64,000 nucleotides of DNA from Phycisphaeraceae bacterium. GTDB taxonomy: Bacteria > Planctomycetota > Phycisphaerae > Phycisphaerales > UBA1924. Positions within the stretch are counted from its first letter, which is position 1, and each line of letters opens with the position of its first letter. Shown piece by piece: positions 1 to 8,524 of this stretch. The stretch lies in contig JACKHF010000001.1 in assembly GCA_020639155.1 (NCBI GenBank), forward strand, positions 806,001-870,000. Reading direction: 5' to 3'. The notes below the pieces were generated by a model. It was not told the DNA's origin. It ran no database searches and saw only the letters and a program-made list of their open reading frames with translations. The translations under genes and the position numbers were made by a program.

Positions 1-438
1 GCGAACAACGTCATCCCCGCCAGCGTCCACATGACTGGCACCGTGCGCACGCTTTCCGACGAGACACGTGCGCTCACGAAGAAGCGTTTCTTCGAGGTCG
101 TCAACCACACCGCGCAGGCGCACGACTGCCGCGCAGAGATCCACTATGAGGAAGGCTACCCCGTCACGCGCAACGACGACGCGCTCGCAGCGTGGTTCCT
201 CGACACGGCGCGGGGTGTCATCGGCGACGAGAACGTGCTTGTCCAGCCAACCGCAGTCATGGGCGGCGAGGATTTCTCGTACTACTGCAACAAGGTGCCA
301 TCGTGCTTCTTCTTCCTCGGGATCAGACCCAAGGGGCAGGAAACGTACCCGTCACTCCATCAGCCCGACTTTGACTTCAACGACGACGCGATCGAGATCG
401 GTGTACAGCTGATGTGCGCGTGTGCGATAGGCAACTGA
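1..438 (+). CDS. M20-family metallopeptidase/amidohydrolase, C-terminal part
   Basis: The reading frame is already open at base 1, so the gene starts outside the window; about 145 C-terminal residues are present. ANNVIPASVHMTGTVRT, at the left edge, is the typical opening of the dimerisation domain of M20D amidohydrolases (hippurate hydrolase/aminoacylase type). Near the end, MGGEDFSYY supplies the conserved GGEDF motif whose Glu-Asp lies at the metal site, and the late SLHQPDFDFND segment matches the family's His-containing end (usually LHNPxFDFNDD). Such enzymes hydrolyse N-acyl amino acids with two bound metal ions, usually in the cytoplasm. The exact substrate cannot be read from this fragment. 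Family assignment is secure. Confidence 0.9.
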   Translation, partial: ANNVIPASVHMTGTVRTLSDETRALTKKRFFEVVNHTAQAHDCRAEIHYEEGYPVTRNDDALAAWFLDTARGVIGDENVLVQPTAVMGGEDFSYYCNKVPSCFFFLGIRPKGQETYPSLHQPDFDFNDDAIEIGVQLMCACAIGN

Positions 439-455
439 GTAAACGTGGTAGATAC

Positions 456-1052
456 ATGACGACGATCGCAAGAGCCTTGATCCTTGCTGCAGCTTTCGCT
501 CTGCTTTTAACCGTGTACAGGATCTATCGCCATACTGTTGGTGCAGGACGACGACGAGCACTGTGCAACGATGGATGGAAGCGCAGTGGCACGAACTTCC
601 TTGCCGAGAACTGCAGGAAACAGCTGTATGACAACGATCTTTGTATGGTTATGCGAAGATTTGGCCGGGTGTATCGCCTGATTGGAACAGACGCACTCTA
701 CTGCGAATGGGGCAAGGTAGTCACCCATACATCGCAAGCAGATCACAACTATCTCTTGTTCGTGTGGCCAAATGCAAGCCCCAAGGCCACCGGTTTATTC
801 GGTTATGAGAGAGGTTTTGCAATCTCGTCGGCTGTGCTTGGGTTAAATCAACTGAACTCAAGCGAGTTGGCCTCTGCGTACCGTGATCAGCTAGATAAGG
901 TAGCAAAGGTATTGCGCTTTGATCTTGCAAGAGGAGATCTTTCCGACTGGATGATTAAACTCGATGAAGAATGGTGTTGCGCACTGATCTTTGGTGATAT
1001 TTCTACACCTGAAGTACTAGAGCTTGCGAATGATGTTTTCAGGTGCTTTTAG
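456..1052 (+). CDS. hypothetical membrane-anchored protein
   Basis: I do not recognise this 198-residue protein. It begins with one hydrophobic segment (MTTIARALILAAAFALLL) followed by arginines, so it is probably anchored in or exported across the inner membrane. The rest is soluble with several cysteines and no motif I know. The ATG at 456 is chosen because it starts directly at the hydrophobic segment. An earlier in-frame ATG at 414 would overlap the peptidase gene by 25 bases. The composition is AT-richer than the peptidase gene, which suggests an accessory gene. Confidence 0.6.
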   Translation: MTTIARALILAAAFALLLTVYRIYRHTVGAGRRRALCNDGWKRSGTNFLAENCRKQLYDNDLCMVMRRFGRVYRLIGTDALYCEWGKVVTHTSQADHNYLLFVWPNASPKATGLFGYERGFAISSAVLGLNQLNSSELASAYRDQLDKVAKVLRFDLARGDLSDWMIKLDEEWCCALIFGDISTPEVLELANDVFRCF

Positions 1053-1092
1053 GCATGATCAAAATTGGCGTGCGACTGATGTGCGAGGCGGG

Positions 1093-1740
1093 CTAACAAC
1101 TCATCTGCGTGCCACACTCAGGACATACTGGAAGATCTCCTGCGCTGTAACCGCACTGAACGCACAGGCGTTTCTTGGTGCGTACATATCTGCACACAAT
1201 CAAAGGACCATGCACCAGACACGCAAAACCAAAGGCGTATAAGAGCGTGTTCACGCAGAAGCCAATCCACAGGGGCTGGAACGGAAGTATGGCAACATAC
1301 GACTCATACGCTGGCGATGAGACGGGATACCCACGGTGGTAATGCGGCTCAAACTCGATGTAGTCCGCGTCATCGGGCTGGGTGTATCTCAATGTGTGCC
1401 ATGCCATCATGCTTCGCATCGGCCAGCCCGCGCTGATGGCATAGTCCCGCATATCAAAGGTCACAGACGCTTTTGGCCACCAGACCATGCCTTGATATGA
1501 CTCCACCTCGTCGGCATGTCGTGATAGCAGGGTGCCTGGCCTGCCACATCCTGTTACAAGTTCCCATCCAAATCTGCGATTCACAAAGAATGCGACTGGA
1601 GCGCCATCTCGTGGATTGTGGTAAGGCTTCCACTCAAAGAACGTTGTTCCATGATGCGCAACAATACCCCACGCGATGCCAACATTGACTATTGCACCAA
1701 ACAGCATGTAGCAAAGCACGAGTGCGATCTTCCTTCGCAT
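1093..1740 (-). CDS. membrane protein with C-terminal zinc ribbon
   Basis: A 215-residue protein with an N-terminal membrane segment (residues about 5-27), a soluble middle rich in Trp and Tyr, a second membrane segment (about 155-180, LWIGFCVNTLLYAFGFACLV), and a C-terminal zinc ribbon of the form CVQCGYSAGDLPVCPECG. This N-TM/variable domain/TM/CxxCGY-CPECG layout recurs several times in the window (three tandem copies at 55.9-58.1 kb, another at 37.0 kb). The function is unknown. The ribbon probably binds one structural zinc on the cytoplasmic side. A perfect 24-bp palindrome lies 34 bp upstream of the start. Confidence 0.7.
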   Translation of the reverse strand: MRRKIALVLCYMLFGAIVNVGIAWGIVAHHGTTFFEWKPYHNPRDGAPVAFFVNRRFGWELVTGCGRPGTLLSRHADEVESYQGMVWWPKASVTFDMRDYAISAGWPMRSMMAWHTLRYTQPDDADYIEFEPHYHRGYPVSSPAYESYVAILPFQPLWIGFCVNTLLYAFGFACLVHGPLIVCRYVRTKKRLCVQCGYSAGDLPVCPECGTQMSC

Positions 1741-1773
1741 GTATTATCGTAGACGCACTCTCATTAGCGAGAT

Positions 1774-1797
1774 CATGGTCACGCAAGCGTGACCATG
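1774..1797. repeat. perfect inverted repeat, possible operator or RNA hairpin
   Basis: CATGGTCACGC-AA-GCGTGACCATG is a perfect palindrome with 11-bp arms and a 2-bp centre. It sits between the start of the minus-strand zinc-ribbon gene (1740) and the terminator of the next upstream minus-strand gene. No T-run follows on either strand, so it does not look like an intrinsic terminator. A dimeric regulator site or a 5'-leader hairpin is the better guess. Confidence 0.5.
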
Positions 1798-1807
1798 GCA
1801 CCCTATG

Positions 1808-1842
1808 AAACAAACAAACACCCCGGGACCGCAATCCCGGGG
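1808..1842 (-). terminator. Rho-independent terminator of the 1882-2811 gene
   Basis: The stem CCCCGGGA/TCCCGGGG (1821-1828 with 1835-1842) has a 6-base loop. Read on the minus strand it is followed by TGTTTGTTTGTTTC. It lies about 40 bp past the stop codon of the minus-strand gene ending at 1882. Confidence 0.75.
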
Positions 1843-1881
1843 CATTAAGAACCAACTCAATGACTGGTACTTACCACATTA

Positions 1882-2811
1882 TCATGCAGCCCGCGCCTGG
1901 CGCATGCCATTGCGCACGTGGTCGAAAAGTCGCTTGGTGAGCGGGCAGGGCTCTGCTTCGTGCAGTGCATCAGCGAGCGCACGATAGTAGAGCTGTTTCA
2001 CCGATGCCCGCTCGTGATCGACCGCGTCATCATCAGCGTATGTCCCAAGCGCGTCCGTGCGCGCAAGCGCAAGCACCGCACACACACGCCGTGCGTCACC
2101 CGGCGCCTGCGCGACACGGCGCGAGTGTCCGCTTGCAACACTGCCATCGGGCCCGATCGAGATCGCAAGGACCCGCTCGCACTGCTCAAGCAGTTGTTTC
2201 ATGTACGACCCGCCCTCGGCTTCAACCTTCGCACGCAGGCTCTCGTCCGCTGGCGTAAAAGGATCGAGCGCCAGCAGCGCGCCGATCTGCGCTTCAGAAC
2301 CACCGTGCTCGACGAGCAGACGCATCGCGTCGAGCCTGCACAGCCACTGCTGCTTCTGCTCCTGCACGGACGACACCGCGAGCGCGCCGAGCACGCCCGC
2401 GAAGTTGAGTTCATTCGAAGTGTGCGAGAGTGTCTGCATGCGTTTCTCCTTTCGCGCATCGGCTGGGTGAGACGCTGCTTCTGATGTTGTTGACTTGTGC
2501 TGAGAAGAAACAGCTGCGGGCCGAATGCTCGCGCCCGCGTGCCGTGGTTCGTATGGAGTTTCGTTGCGGGACTCGAGTCTCGTCTGAAGGTACTTGGCGT
2601 GCGCCTTCACGAGTTTGATCGCCTGCTCAGCATTCTCGTACCCGTCGAGCATGTACGCGAGTGTGTCGGGATCAGCCGCAAGCACATCGGAGACGGTGCA
2701 GATGCCGGTGCGACCCAGCGCAACCGCCCACTGCTGGCTGAACCCCTCGATCGCGTCGAGCCGAGCGCTGCCGGGAGAGTTCTTTTCGAGTGAGACGCTG
2801 CGACCTTCCAT
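1882..2811 (-). CDS. hypothetical protein with HhH-like N-terminus
   Basis: The product is 309 residues. The N-terminal part (LGRTGICTVSDVLAADPDTL) resembles helix-hairpin-helix folds of the DUF4332 type, where a 'G-I-x-T-V-x-D-L' loop precedes a helix. The middle is a low-complexity linker rich in Ser, Ala and His, and the C-terminal half is helical without motifs I recognise. ATG at 2811 is preferred over upstream ATGs at 2826, 2847 and 2877 because AAGGA lies six bases before it. No membrane segment is present. A strong hairpin terminator follows. The function is unknown; nucleic-acid binding is only a guess from the HhH resemblance. Confidence 0.6.
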   Translation of the reverse strand: MEGRSVSLEKNSPGSARLDAIEGFSQQWAVALGRTGICTVSDVLAADPDTLAYMLDGYENAEQAIKLVKAHAKYLQTRLESRNETPYEPRHAGASIRPAAVSSQHKSTTSEAASHPADARKEKRMQTLSHTSNELNFAGVLGALAVSSVQEQKQQWLCRLDAMRLLVEHGGSEAQIGALLALDPFTPADESLRAKVEAEGGSYMKQLLEQCERVLAISIGPDGSVASGHSRRVAQAPGDARRVCAVLALARTDALGTYADDDAVDHERASVKQLYYRALADALHEAEPCPLTKRLFDHVRNGMRQARAA

Positions 2812-3000
2812 ATGGCATCCTTCCATTGATGTGCGTGCTATCACCATGGAATTCAGCGTGCCAGCGTGCGAATGCATACGAATGAAAACGTGTCTGCGGC
2901 ACCGAGAACCAGCATTCCAGGTGTACCAATCGTCACAGACAGCACACCACCACCCGGAACAGATGAACCGGGAACGGACACTTTTCAGAACAAAAAACTG

Positions 3001-4038
3001 TTATGCGGCGGGCTCGATAGCGCTCGCGTAATCGGCGAAGGTGGTTGAAAAATCGGCGAACGAGCCGCCAAAGATCGCGTGCGCCTTTGCGGTGTCTGGT
3101 GCGTTATCCTCGGCTGCCATCTTCGCCATACCCGCATCGAAGGGGAGCACCGACCCAAGCCCGATGTACTTCGCCGCCTCGACCTTGATCGCTGCAATAT
3201 CCGCAGGAATACCGATGACCGGCATCTTCCTGTTTGCGTGCGGCACGTTGTTGCGGATGGTTGTCAGCATCTCGTACCAGTACAACGTCTCGGGCCCAGC
3301 AAGATGGATGATCTCGCCGATCGCGGCTTCATTTGTCACGCTCTCGACAGCACATCTTGCAACATCACCAACAAAGACCGGCGCGATCACCGGCTCCTCC
3401 CAGCGACCCGCACCGCCTGGGACACTATCGACCGCGCGCGTGCGCACAAAGTATGGGAGAACAACAAACGGCTGCGCCTTGCCCTGCGCCATCGCAGCAG
3501 CCATGCGGATGTAATCACCCTTCGGCCCATGCACCATCGACGGACGCAGGATTGTCCAGTCGAGATTGCTTGCGCGCACGCGCTTCTCAGCAGCAAACTT
3601 TGATTGCTGGTACTCGTTCACGCCCTCGTCGCTCACGCCAGCTGCGCTCATCTGCACATAGCGTTTGACGTTGTTCCTCTCGGCAGCATTCAGCAATGCG
3701 TCCGTCGCGCCGACATGCATGCGTTTGAACGTCTGCCCGCCGCGAGCCTCGCGGATGATGCCGGTGCAGTTGATCACACCCGTCACACCCGCAACCAGTT
3801 GGTCGAGCACGCCCACATCGAGCGCATCGCCCTTCACCAGCGAGAGCCGGCCGCCGTGGAGTTGCGGATCTGTTGGAAGCACCTTGTCTGCTTTGGCATA
3901 ATCACGCACAAGGGCTTTGACGGTCCAGCCGGATGCCAGCGCCTGCTTTACAACGTGGTGGCCGATGAAACCGGTCGCGCCGGTGACAGCGATGGTGCCT
4001 CGATTGGCGTAGGTGTGGGTCGCAGCATCTGTCGTCAT
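3001..4038 (-). CDS. NAD(P)-binding SDR, NDUFA9-like
   Basis: An atypical/extended short-chain dehydrogenase of 345 residues. The Rossmann dinucleotide motif GATGFIG is at residues 20-26, and the YxxxK pair is Y143/K147 (EYQQSK). Sequences such as ILRPSMVHGP and FVGDVARC resemble the complex I NDUFA9/UDP-sugar-epimerase-like branch. Such proteins bind NAD(P)H; some are complex I assembly or accessory factors in eukaryotes, but bacterial members are mostly uncharacterised. It lies 37 kb from the nuo genes here, so no operon link is visible. The ATG at 4038 puts the glycine motif at the usual distance from the N-terminus; an upstream in-frame ATG at 4095 is less likely. Confidence 0.8.
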   Translation of the reverse strand: MTTDAATHTYANRGTIAVTGATGFIGHHVVKQALASGWTVKALVRDYAKADKVLPTDPQLHGGRLSLVKGDALDVGVLDQLVAGVTGVINCTGIIREARGGQTFKRMHVGATDALLNAAERNNVKRYVQMSAAGVSDEGVNEYQQSKFAAEKRVRASNLDWTILRPSMVHGPKGDYIRMAAAMAQGKAQPFVVLPYFVRTRAVDSVPGGAGRWEEPVIAPVFVGDVARCAVESVTNEAAIGEIIHLAGPETLYWYEMLTTIRNNVPHANRKMPVIGIPADIAAIKVEAAKYIGLGSVLPFDAGMAKMAAEDNAPDTAKAHAIFGGSFADFSTTFADYASAIEPAA

Positions 4039-4179
4039 AATGGAGTTCCGGTTCCTTACCAGCAGAGTTCTCAGTGGACCAGACAGGGTACGCATGGAGC
4101 AAGCCGGAGTTGCTGTGTCTCGTACAATCGATCGGCCGGTTCAGGCATTCTCTGAAAATATTGCGCTATCGGCAGCCAC

Positions 4180-5637
4180 TTATCGTGGGCCAAAATGCTC
4201 CGCGTGTTTGGCGATGTATCGAAGCAACAACAGTTCGCGGCTGCCTTTGTCCTCATAAAACGCACGATCCAGAGGGCTGAATGTTTCTTCGTTCTTGCGA
4301 ATCACCTTCGCGAGTTGCTGCTGTCGTTCGTCGCGATCTGTGCTCGGTTCGGCGGCTCCGAACATCTTGGCAGCTTCCGCGAGCAGTGCGTAGTCGGTTA
4401 TATTGCCCATTGCTTCAAACCCCGCAACAGCATCAGGCCAGTTGTCACCGGCACTGTTGAAAAAATACTGTGTGAAGCCGCCGTTCTCAATCTGATCGAT
4501 GCAGATTCGAACAGCAAGGACGTGCCGTTCAGGTTGAGAGACACCATCCCAGCCAAGAGCATCGAGTCGATCAAACGCTGGATGGTATGGATTAGTTATG
4601 CCATGTCGTTGCAACTGTGCCATCATCCCGAACTCCTGGACTCTGGCAGATGGCGAATGCCCTGCATGGGCAATCACCTCGCGAGCCGCATCTGAGTCGA
4701 TATTCGCTAGCAGAAGTAACACCTCGCTCATAACATAATCATTCGGATAAGTTGCGATGTCCTTTTCGAGTTCGATAGCAAACTTGAGAAGCAGCGTTTC
4801 GGGAACAGTTGCATCACACATGCGCAGTGCTTTGAGCACATACTCAAGTCCATTTTTCCCCAAAGTGAGATTCTCAGGATTTGTGAGAAACTCGATAGCG
4901 CGCTCACGATCCAGACCAAGGAGGCATAGCGGCGCTTCACCGCTTACCGTCTTGTCGCGACGATACACGAGCGATTCGACTGCCTTGTACAGGTCTTTCC
5001 TGTATCTGCTGGTTGTCCGACTTGCTTTGAGTGCGCGGATCATGCCCATCATCGCATAACTACGGACATAGTCGTCCTCATCAGCAAGGGAAACCCTAAG
5101 AGCATCAACGACGTTGTCATTTCCGGCACTGCCGAGCACGAAAGCTGCATGTTTGCGAACCTCGTCGTCTTTATGGCGCACAAGTGTGCTTACAACAGGA
5201 ATGGCTTCTGGAGGCAGATACTGTTCCAAACACTCAAGCAAGGAAACAAGCGGCATCGAACGCTTATCAAGGATGTGAGATCGTCCCCGAACCTCTGGAT
5301 CGACTGGCGTGTGAAATCTCGGATCCGACAGTGCATCAACCAGCGCGGGATACATGCGCGGCCCGGCAGAGTTAATCGCCTTCCGAGCGAGACGGTGCGT
5401 ATTGTCATCAAGGAGCATGTCGATCAGCCTCTCGGTCGGTGCATCTTCCAACTGCGACAGGAGTTCCTCACGAGCGACTTGTTGCTTGGTGAGTTTTGCC
5501 CACTCTCTGGGGTTCCTGACGTAGTCCTGAAATCGCTTGTTCGACCTGTCTGCACGTTTGCTAAGCCGGCACCAAAGCACGGCAGCCACAATCACTGCGA
5601 GAACCACACCAAGGGATGAAACCAGCATCGGAAGCAC
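4180..5637 (-). CDS. HEAT-repeat protein with DMP19/DUF4375 domain
   Basis: A 485-residue protein with one N-terminal membrane anchor (LGVVLAVIVAAVLWCRL), a basic linker, then a HEAT-like helical solenoid (for example VVSTLVRHKDDEVRKHAAFVLG and DEDDYVRSYAMMGMIRAL). It ends in a domain of the DMP19 (DUF4375) type, recognisable by RICIDQIENGGFTQYFFNS and GNITDYALLAEAAKMF. DMP19 domains are known as protein-interaction modules and DNA mimics in Neisseria, but most bacterial members have no known role. The start is GTG at 5637, preceded by GAGG at good spacing; ATG at 5628 is the alternative. The gene probably encodes an inner-membrane-tethered scaffold; this is inference. Confidence 0.75.
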   Translation of the reverse strand: MLPMLVSSLGVVLAVIVAAVLWCRLSKRADRSNKRFQDYVRNPREWAKLTKQQVAREELLSQLEDAPTERLIDMLLDDNTHRLARKAINSAGPRMYPALVDALSDPRFHTPVDPEVRGRSHILDKRSMPLVSLLECLEQYLPPEAIPVVSTLVRHKDDEVRKHAAFVLGSAGNDNVVDALRVSLADEDDYVRSYAMMGMIRALKASRTTSRYRKDLYKAVESLVYRRDKTVSGEAPLCLLGLDRERAIEFLTNPENLTLGKNGLEYVLKALRMCDATVPETLLLKFAIELEKDIATYPNDYVMSEVLLLLANIDSDAAREVIAHAGHSPSARVQEFGMMAQLQRHGITNPYHPAFDRLDALGWDGVSQPERHVLAVRICIDQIENGGFTQYFFNSAGDNWPDAVAGFEAMGNITDYALLAEAAKMFGAAEPSTDRDERQQQLAKVIRKNEETFSPLDRAFYEDKGSRELLLLRYIAKHAEHFGPR

Positions 5638-5755
5638 TGTCGACCTCGATTAAGAAACTCACATGCAATGCTGACAACTCCACTTGAAAAGTATTCTAAC
5701 AGTTAGATGGTTCATGGCCCGGCGGTTTCTCGCGTCCTCCCTAGAATCATCCCGT

Positions 5756-6229
5756 ATGCCCGATTCCCAACCAACCCTCATCCTCGGCTGGCGCGAGCGC
5801 GTCGACATCCCCGCTTGGCATATCCGCGGGATACGCGCCAAAATCGATACCGGCGCACGCACCAGCGCCATAGACGTAGCGCAAATCGAGGAACTGGAGG
5901 ATGGCAGGATCAGGTTCGAGGTCGTCGCACGCACGTCGCCGACACGCAGGACCCGATGGATTGAGGCAACGCCCGTCCGGCAGACCATTGTGAAGTCGAG
6001 CAACGGTGAATCGCAAACCCGCCATGTCTGTCTTGTGCATGTGCGCATCGGTCCCTTTGAGCGTGATATCGAGGTCTCGCTGGTGTGCAGGCAGGGCATG
6101 CTGTGCAGGATGCTCATCGGCCGAACTGCGATGGAGGGCATGGCGCTGGTCGATCCTTCGCAAACATTTCTTGTAACAAGCGGAACGAGCGCGAAACAGC
6201 GTCAGGCACCCGCAGAAGGAACAACATGA
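5756..6229 (+). CDS. retropepsin-like putative ATP-dependent zinc protease (RimB/PF05618 family)
   Basis: The 157-residue product has the DTGA-R-TSA signature at residues 31-38, the retropepsin-like active-site motif of the family annotated as 'putative ATP-dependent zinc protease'. Later segments MLIGRTAMEG and TFLVTS match the rest of that fold. Relatives sit beside rimK in many bacteria (rimB), as here: the stop codon overlaps the rimK ATG (ATGA at 6226-6229). This suggests co-translation and a joint role in adding or trimming poly-glutamate on a target protein. ATG at 5756 is chosen because homologs begin close to the 'LGWRE' strand; ATG at 5714 would add 14 residues. Confidence 0.8.
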   Translation: MPDSQPTLILGWRERVDIPAWHIRGIRAKIDTGARTSAIDVAQIEELEDGRIRFEVVARTSPTRRTRWIEATPVRQTIVKSSNGESQTRHVCLVHVRIGPFERDIEVSLVCRQGMLCRMLIGRTAMEGMALVDPSQTFLVTSGTSAKQRQAPAEGTT

Positions 6230-7431
6230 AACTCGGCATTCTGTCAACCGCACCAAAGTGCTACTCGACACAACGGCTTGTGCAGACTGCGCACGAGCGC
6301 GGGCACAAGGTCAAGGTGCTCAACACGCTCCGTTTCTCCATTGAACTGCAGGAGGGCACGCCCGATCTTCTTTTCAGATCGAAGGAGCTGACCCAATATG
6401 ACGCGGTCCTGCCTCGCATCGGCGCATCAATCACGTACTTTGGTACAGCTGTCGTGCGACAGTTCGAGCAGATGGATGTGTACACACCCAACACCGCAAA
6501 CGGGATCACAAACTCCCGCGACAAACTCCGCGCACTGCAGATTCTGTCGCGCCACGACATCGGCATCCCGCACACAACATTTGTACGCGATCGTGCCGAC
6601 GTGCTCCCAGCAATCGAGCGCATCGGCGGTGCGCCGGTCATCATCAAGATTCTGGAGGGAACACAGGGCGTTGGTGTCATCCTCGCGGAGACAACCAAGG
6701 TGGCGGAAGCCATCATCGAAACACTCCAGACCGCGAAGCAGAACGTGCTCATCCAGCAGTTCATCGCCGAGAGCAAGGGGCGCGACATCCGCGCGTTCGT
6801 CGTCGGTGACACAGTGGTAGCAGCGATGCGTCGTGTCGCACAGGGCGACGAGTTCCGATCGAACGTGCATCGAGGCGGACACGCCGAGAAGGTTCAGTTG
6901 AACGATGAGTACAAAGAGACCGCAGTTCGAGCAGCGCAGATCATGGGCCTGCGTGTCGCTGGCGTTGATATGCTCGAAGCGAACGAGGGCCCGCTCATCA
7001 TGGAGGTGAACTCGTCGCCGGGCCTTGAGGGTATCGAGGGGGCATCCGGGCTGGATGTCGCTGGCGCGATTGTGGATTACATTGCCAATCAGGTGGACTT
7101 CCCCGAGATCGATCTTCGCCAGAGACTGACTGTCTCCAAGGGATACGGCGTTGCAGACATTGTGATCCCGGAAGGATCGGAACTCGTTGGAAAGACGATC
7201 CTTGAATCGGGGCTGCGCGATCAGGACATCACGGTGCTGAATCTGCATCGTGGCATCTCGGTCATATCGAACCCCAAGGGAACACGCATCATCGAGGCTG
7301 GCGACAGCCTGTTGTGCTATGGCAAGCTCGAAGAAATGCGTGATCTTGTGCCCAAACGCCAGCAGCGGAAGCGAAAGGTGAAAGCACACAAGCTCGATCC
7401 AAAGATCATCGAGGAACTCGGAGCCTCATGA
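6226..7431 (+). CDS. rimK: RimK-type alpha-L-glutamate ligase with C-terminal RCK_C (TrkA-C) domain
   Basis: An ATP-grasp ligase that joins L-glutamate to a C-terminal glutamate of a protein (ribosomal protein S6 in E. coli). The core occupies about residues 1-297: ATP-grasp glycine loop EGTQGVGVILAE, and the metal/product end MEVNSSPGLEGIEGA. Ordinary RimK ends there at about 300 residues; this one has 401. Residues about 305-376 (ADIVIPEGSELVGKTILE... then GDSLLCYG) read as an RCK_C/TrkA-C regulatory domain, a fold that binds small ligands such as nucleotides in K+ channels. A basic tail follows. The start at 6226 is supported by AGAAGGA upstream and the 4-base overlap with the protease gene. 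The next gene begins 2 bases after the stop. Confidence 0.92.
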   Translation: MKLGILSTAPKCYSTQRLVQTAHERGHKVKVLNTLRFSIELQEGTPDLLFRSKELTQYDAVLPRIGASITYFGTAVVRQFEQMDVYTPNTANGITNSRDKLRALQILSRHDIGIPHTTFVRDRADVLPAIERIGGAPVIIKILEGTQGVGVILAETTKVAEAIIETLQTAKQNVLIQQFIAESKGRDIRAFVVGDTVVAAMRRVAQGDEFRSNVHRGGHAEKVQLNDEYKETAVRAAQIMGLRVAGVDMLEANEGPLIMEVNSSPGLEGIEGASGLDVAGAIVDYIANQVDFPEIDLRQRLTVSKGYGVADIVIPEGSELVGKTILESGLRDQDITVLNLHRGISVISNPKGTRIIEAGDSLLCYGKLEEMRDLVPKRQQRKRKVKAHKLDPKIIEELGAS

Positions 7432-7432
7432 C

Positions 7433-8524
7433 ATGGCATCGCGCAAGAACACACAACTGCAATCTGAAGAATGGTTCGGCACAATGCTTGCGCCCGGTGA
7501 GCGCGCAACACTCTCTGTCGTTATCACACAAAGTTATGCGGGAAACAATATCTCGATTCCTGTCCATGTCTGGCGGGGTGAGAAGCGCGGGCCAACCGTT
7601 GCTGTGACCGCGGCTGTCCACGGCGACGAGATCAACGGCACGGGCGCGATCAGACGCATTATCCGCGAACAACCCTTCGATGTGGTTGCAGGCACGCTGG
7701 TGCTCGTGCCCGTTGTCAATATTCTCGGATTCGAACATTGCGAGCGCTATCTTCCGGATCGACGGGATCTGAATCGTTCATTCCCGGGATCGACCGGCGG
7801 CAGCCTCGCATCACGCATGGCAGCATCGTTCTTCAAGCAGGTCATCAAGCGATGCAATTACTGCATCGACCTGCATACAGCTGCCCTGCGCAGAACAAAC
7901 TTCCCGAATGTACGCGCCGATATGTCGGATCCAAAGCTCGCGGAGTTTGCGCGCGCGTTCGGTGCAGAGCTTATTGTGGAAAGCAAGGGGCCAAAGGGAT
8001 CGCTGCGTGCATCAGCGTGCAAAATCGGCTGCCATACGCTCATCCTCGAAGCGGGCGAAGTCTGGAAGGTTGAGCCAACCGTGGTTGAGTATGCAGTGCG
8101 CGGAATCACAAACTGTCTGCAGTTTCTGAAGATGATCGATGGCACACTGGACGAGCCCGAGTACCGCGTCGAGACAAACACGACGACGTGGGTGCGCGCA
8201 AAGCAGGGAGGATTCCTTGAGTTCCACGTCGCGCCGGGCGACATTGTCGACAAGGACGCGCCGATCGCAACCAATACCGATCTTGTCGGAATGCAGCGGA
8301 ATGTTGTCACCGCACCGCGCGACGGGATTGTGCTGGGGATGACAACTATCCCGTCTGTTGCGCCGGGCGATCCCATCTGCCATCTTGCATTTCCTCGTAC
8401 CGGCACGCTGCACAAAATCTCGGGTGTTCATGCAAGTCTGAGCGCAAAGACACTCCACGAGCGCGTGCGTGGCGATCTTGCTCGCAGCATGCTCATCACC
8501 CAAGCGGATCCGCAGAGCCTGTAG
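7433..8524 (+). CDS. succinylglutamate desuccinylase/aspartoacylase family deacylase
   Basis: A 363-residue zinc carboxypeptidase-fold deacylase (AstE/AspA family). The motifs are in the expected order: VHGDE at residues 62-66 (zinc ligands His63 and Glu66), DLNRSFPG at 112-119 (substrate-binding Arg), DLHTA with zinc ligand His148, and ILEAGE with candidate catalytic Glu206 or Glu209. The C-terminal third is a beta-barrel-like region (HVAPGDIVDKDAPIA) resembling a biotinyl/lipoyl fold, as in other AspA-like proteins. It is the third gene of the protease-RimK-deacylase cluster, so the substrate may be an acylated or glutamylated peptide made by RimK; this is inference from context. The 3' end overlaps the converging glycosyltransferase gene by 29 bases. 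Confidence 0.88.
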   Translation: MASRKNTQLQSEEWFGTMLAPGERATLSVVITQSYAGNNISIPVHVWRGEKRGPTVAVTAAVHGDEINGTGAIRRIIREQPFDVVAGTLVLVPVVNILGFEHCERYLPDRRDLNRSFPGSTGGSLASRMAASFFKQVIKRCNYCIDLHTAALRRTNFPNVRADMSDPKLAEFARAFGAELIVESKGPKGSLRASACKIGCHTLILEAGEVWKVEPTVVEYAVRGITNCLQFLKMIDGTLDEPEYRVETNTTTWVRAKQGGFLEFHVAPGDIVDKDAPIATNTDLVGMQRNVVTAPRDGIVLGMTTIPSVAPGDPICHLAFPRTGTLHKISGVHASLSAKTLHERVRGDLARSMLITQADPQSL

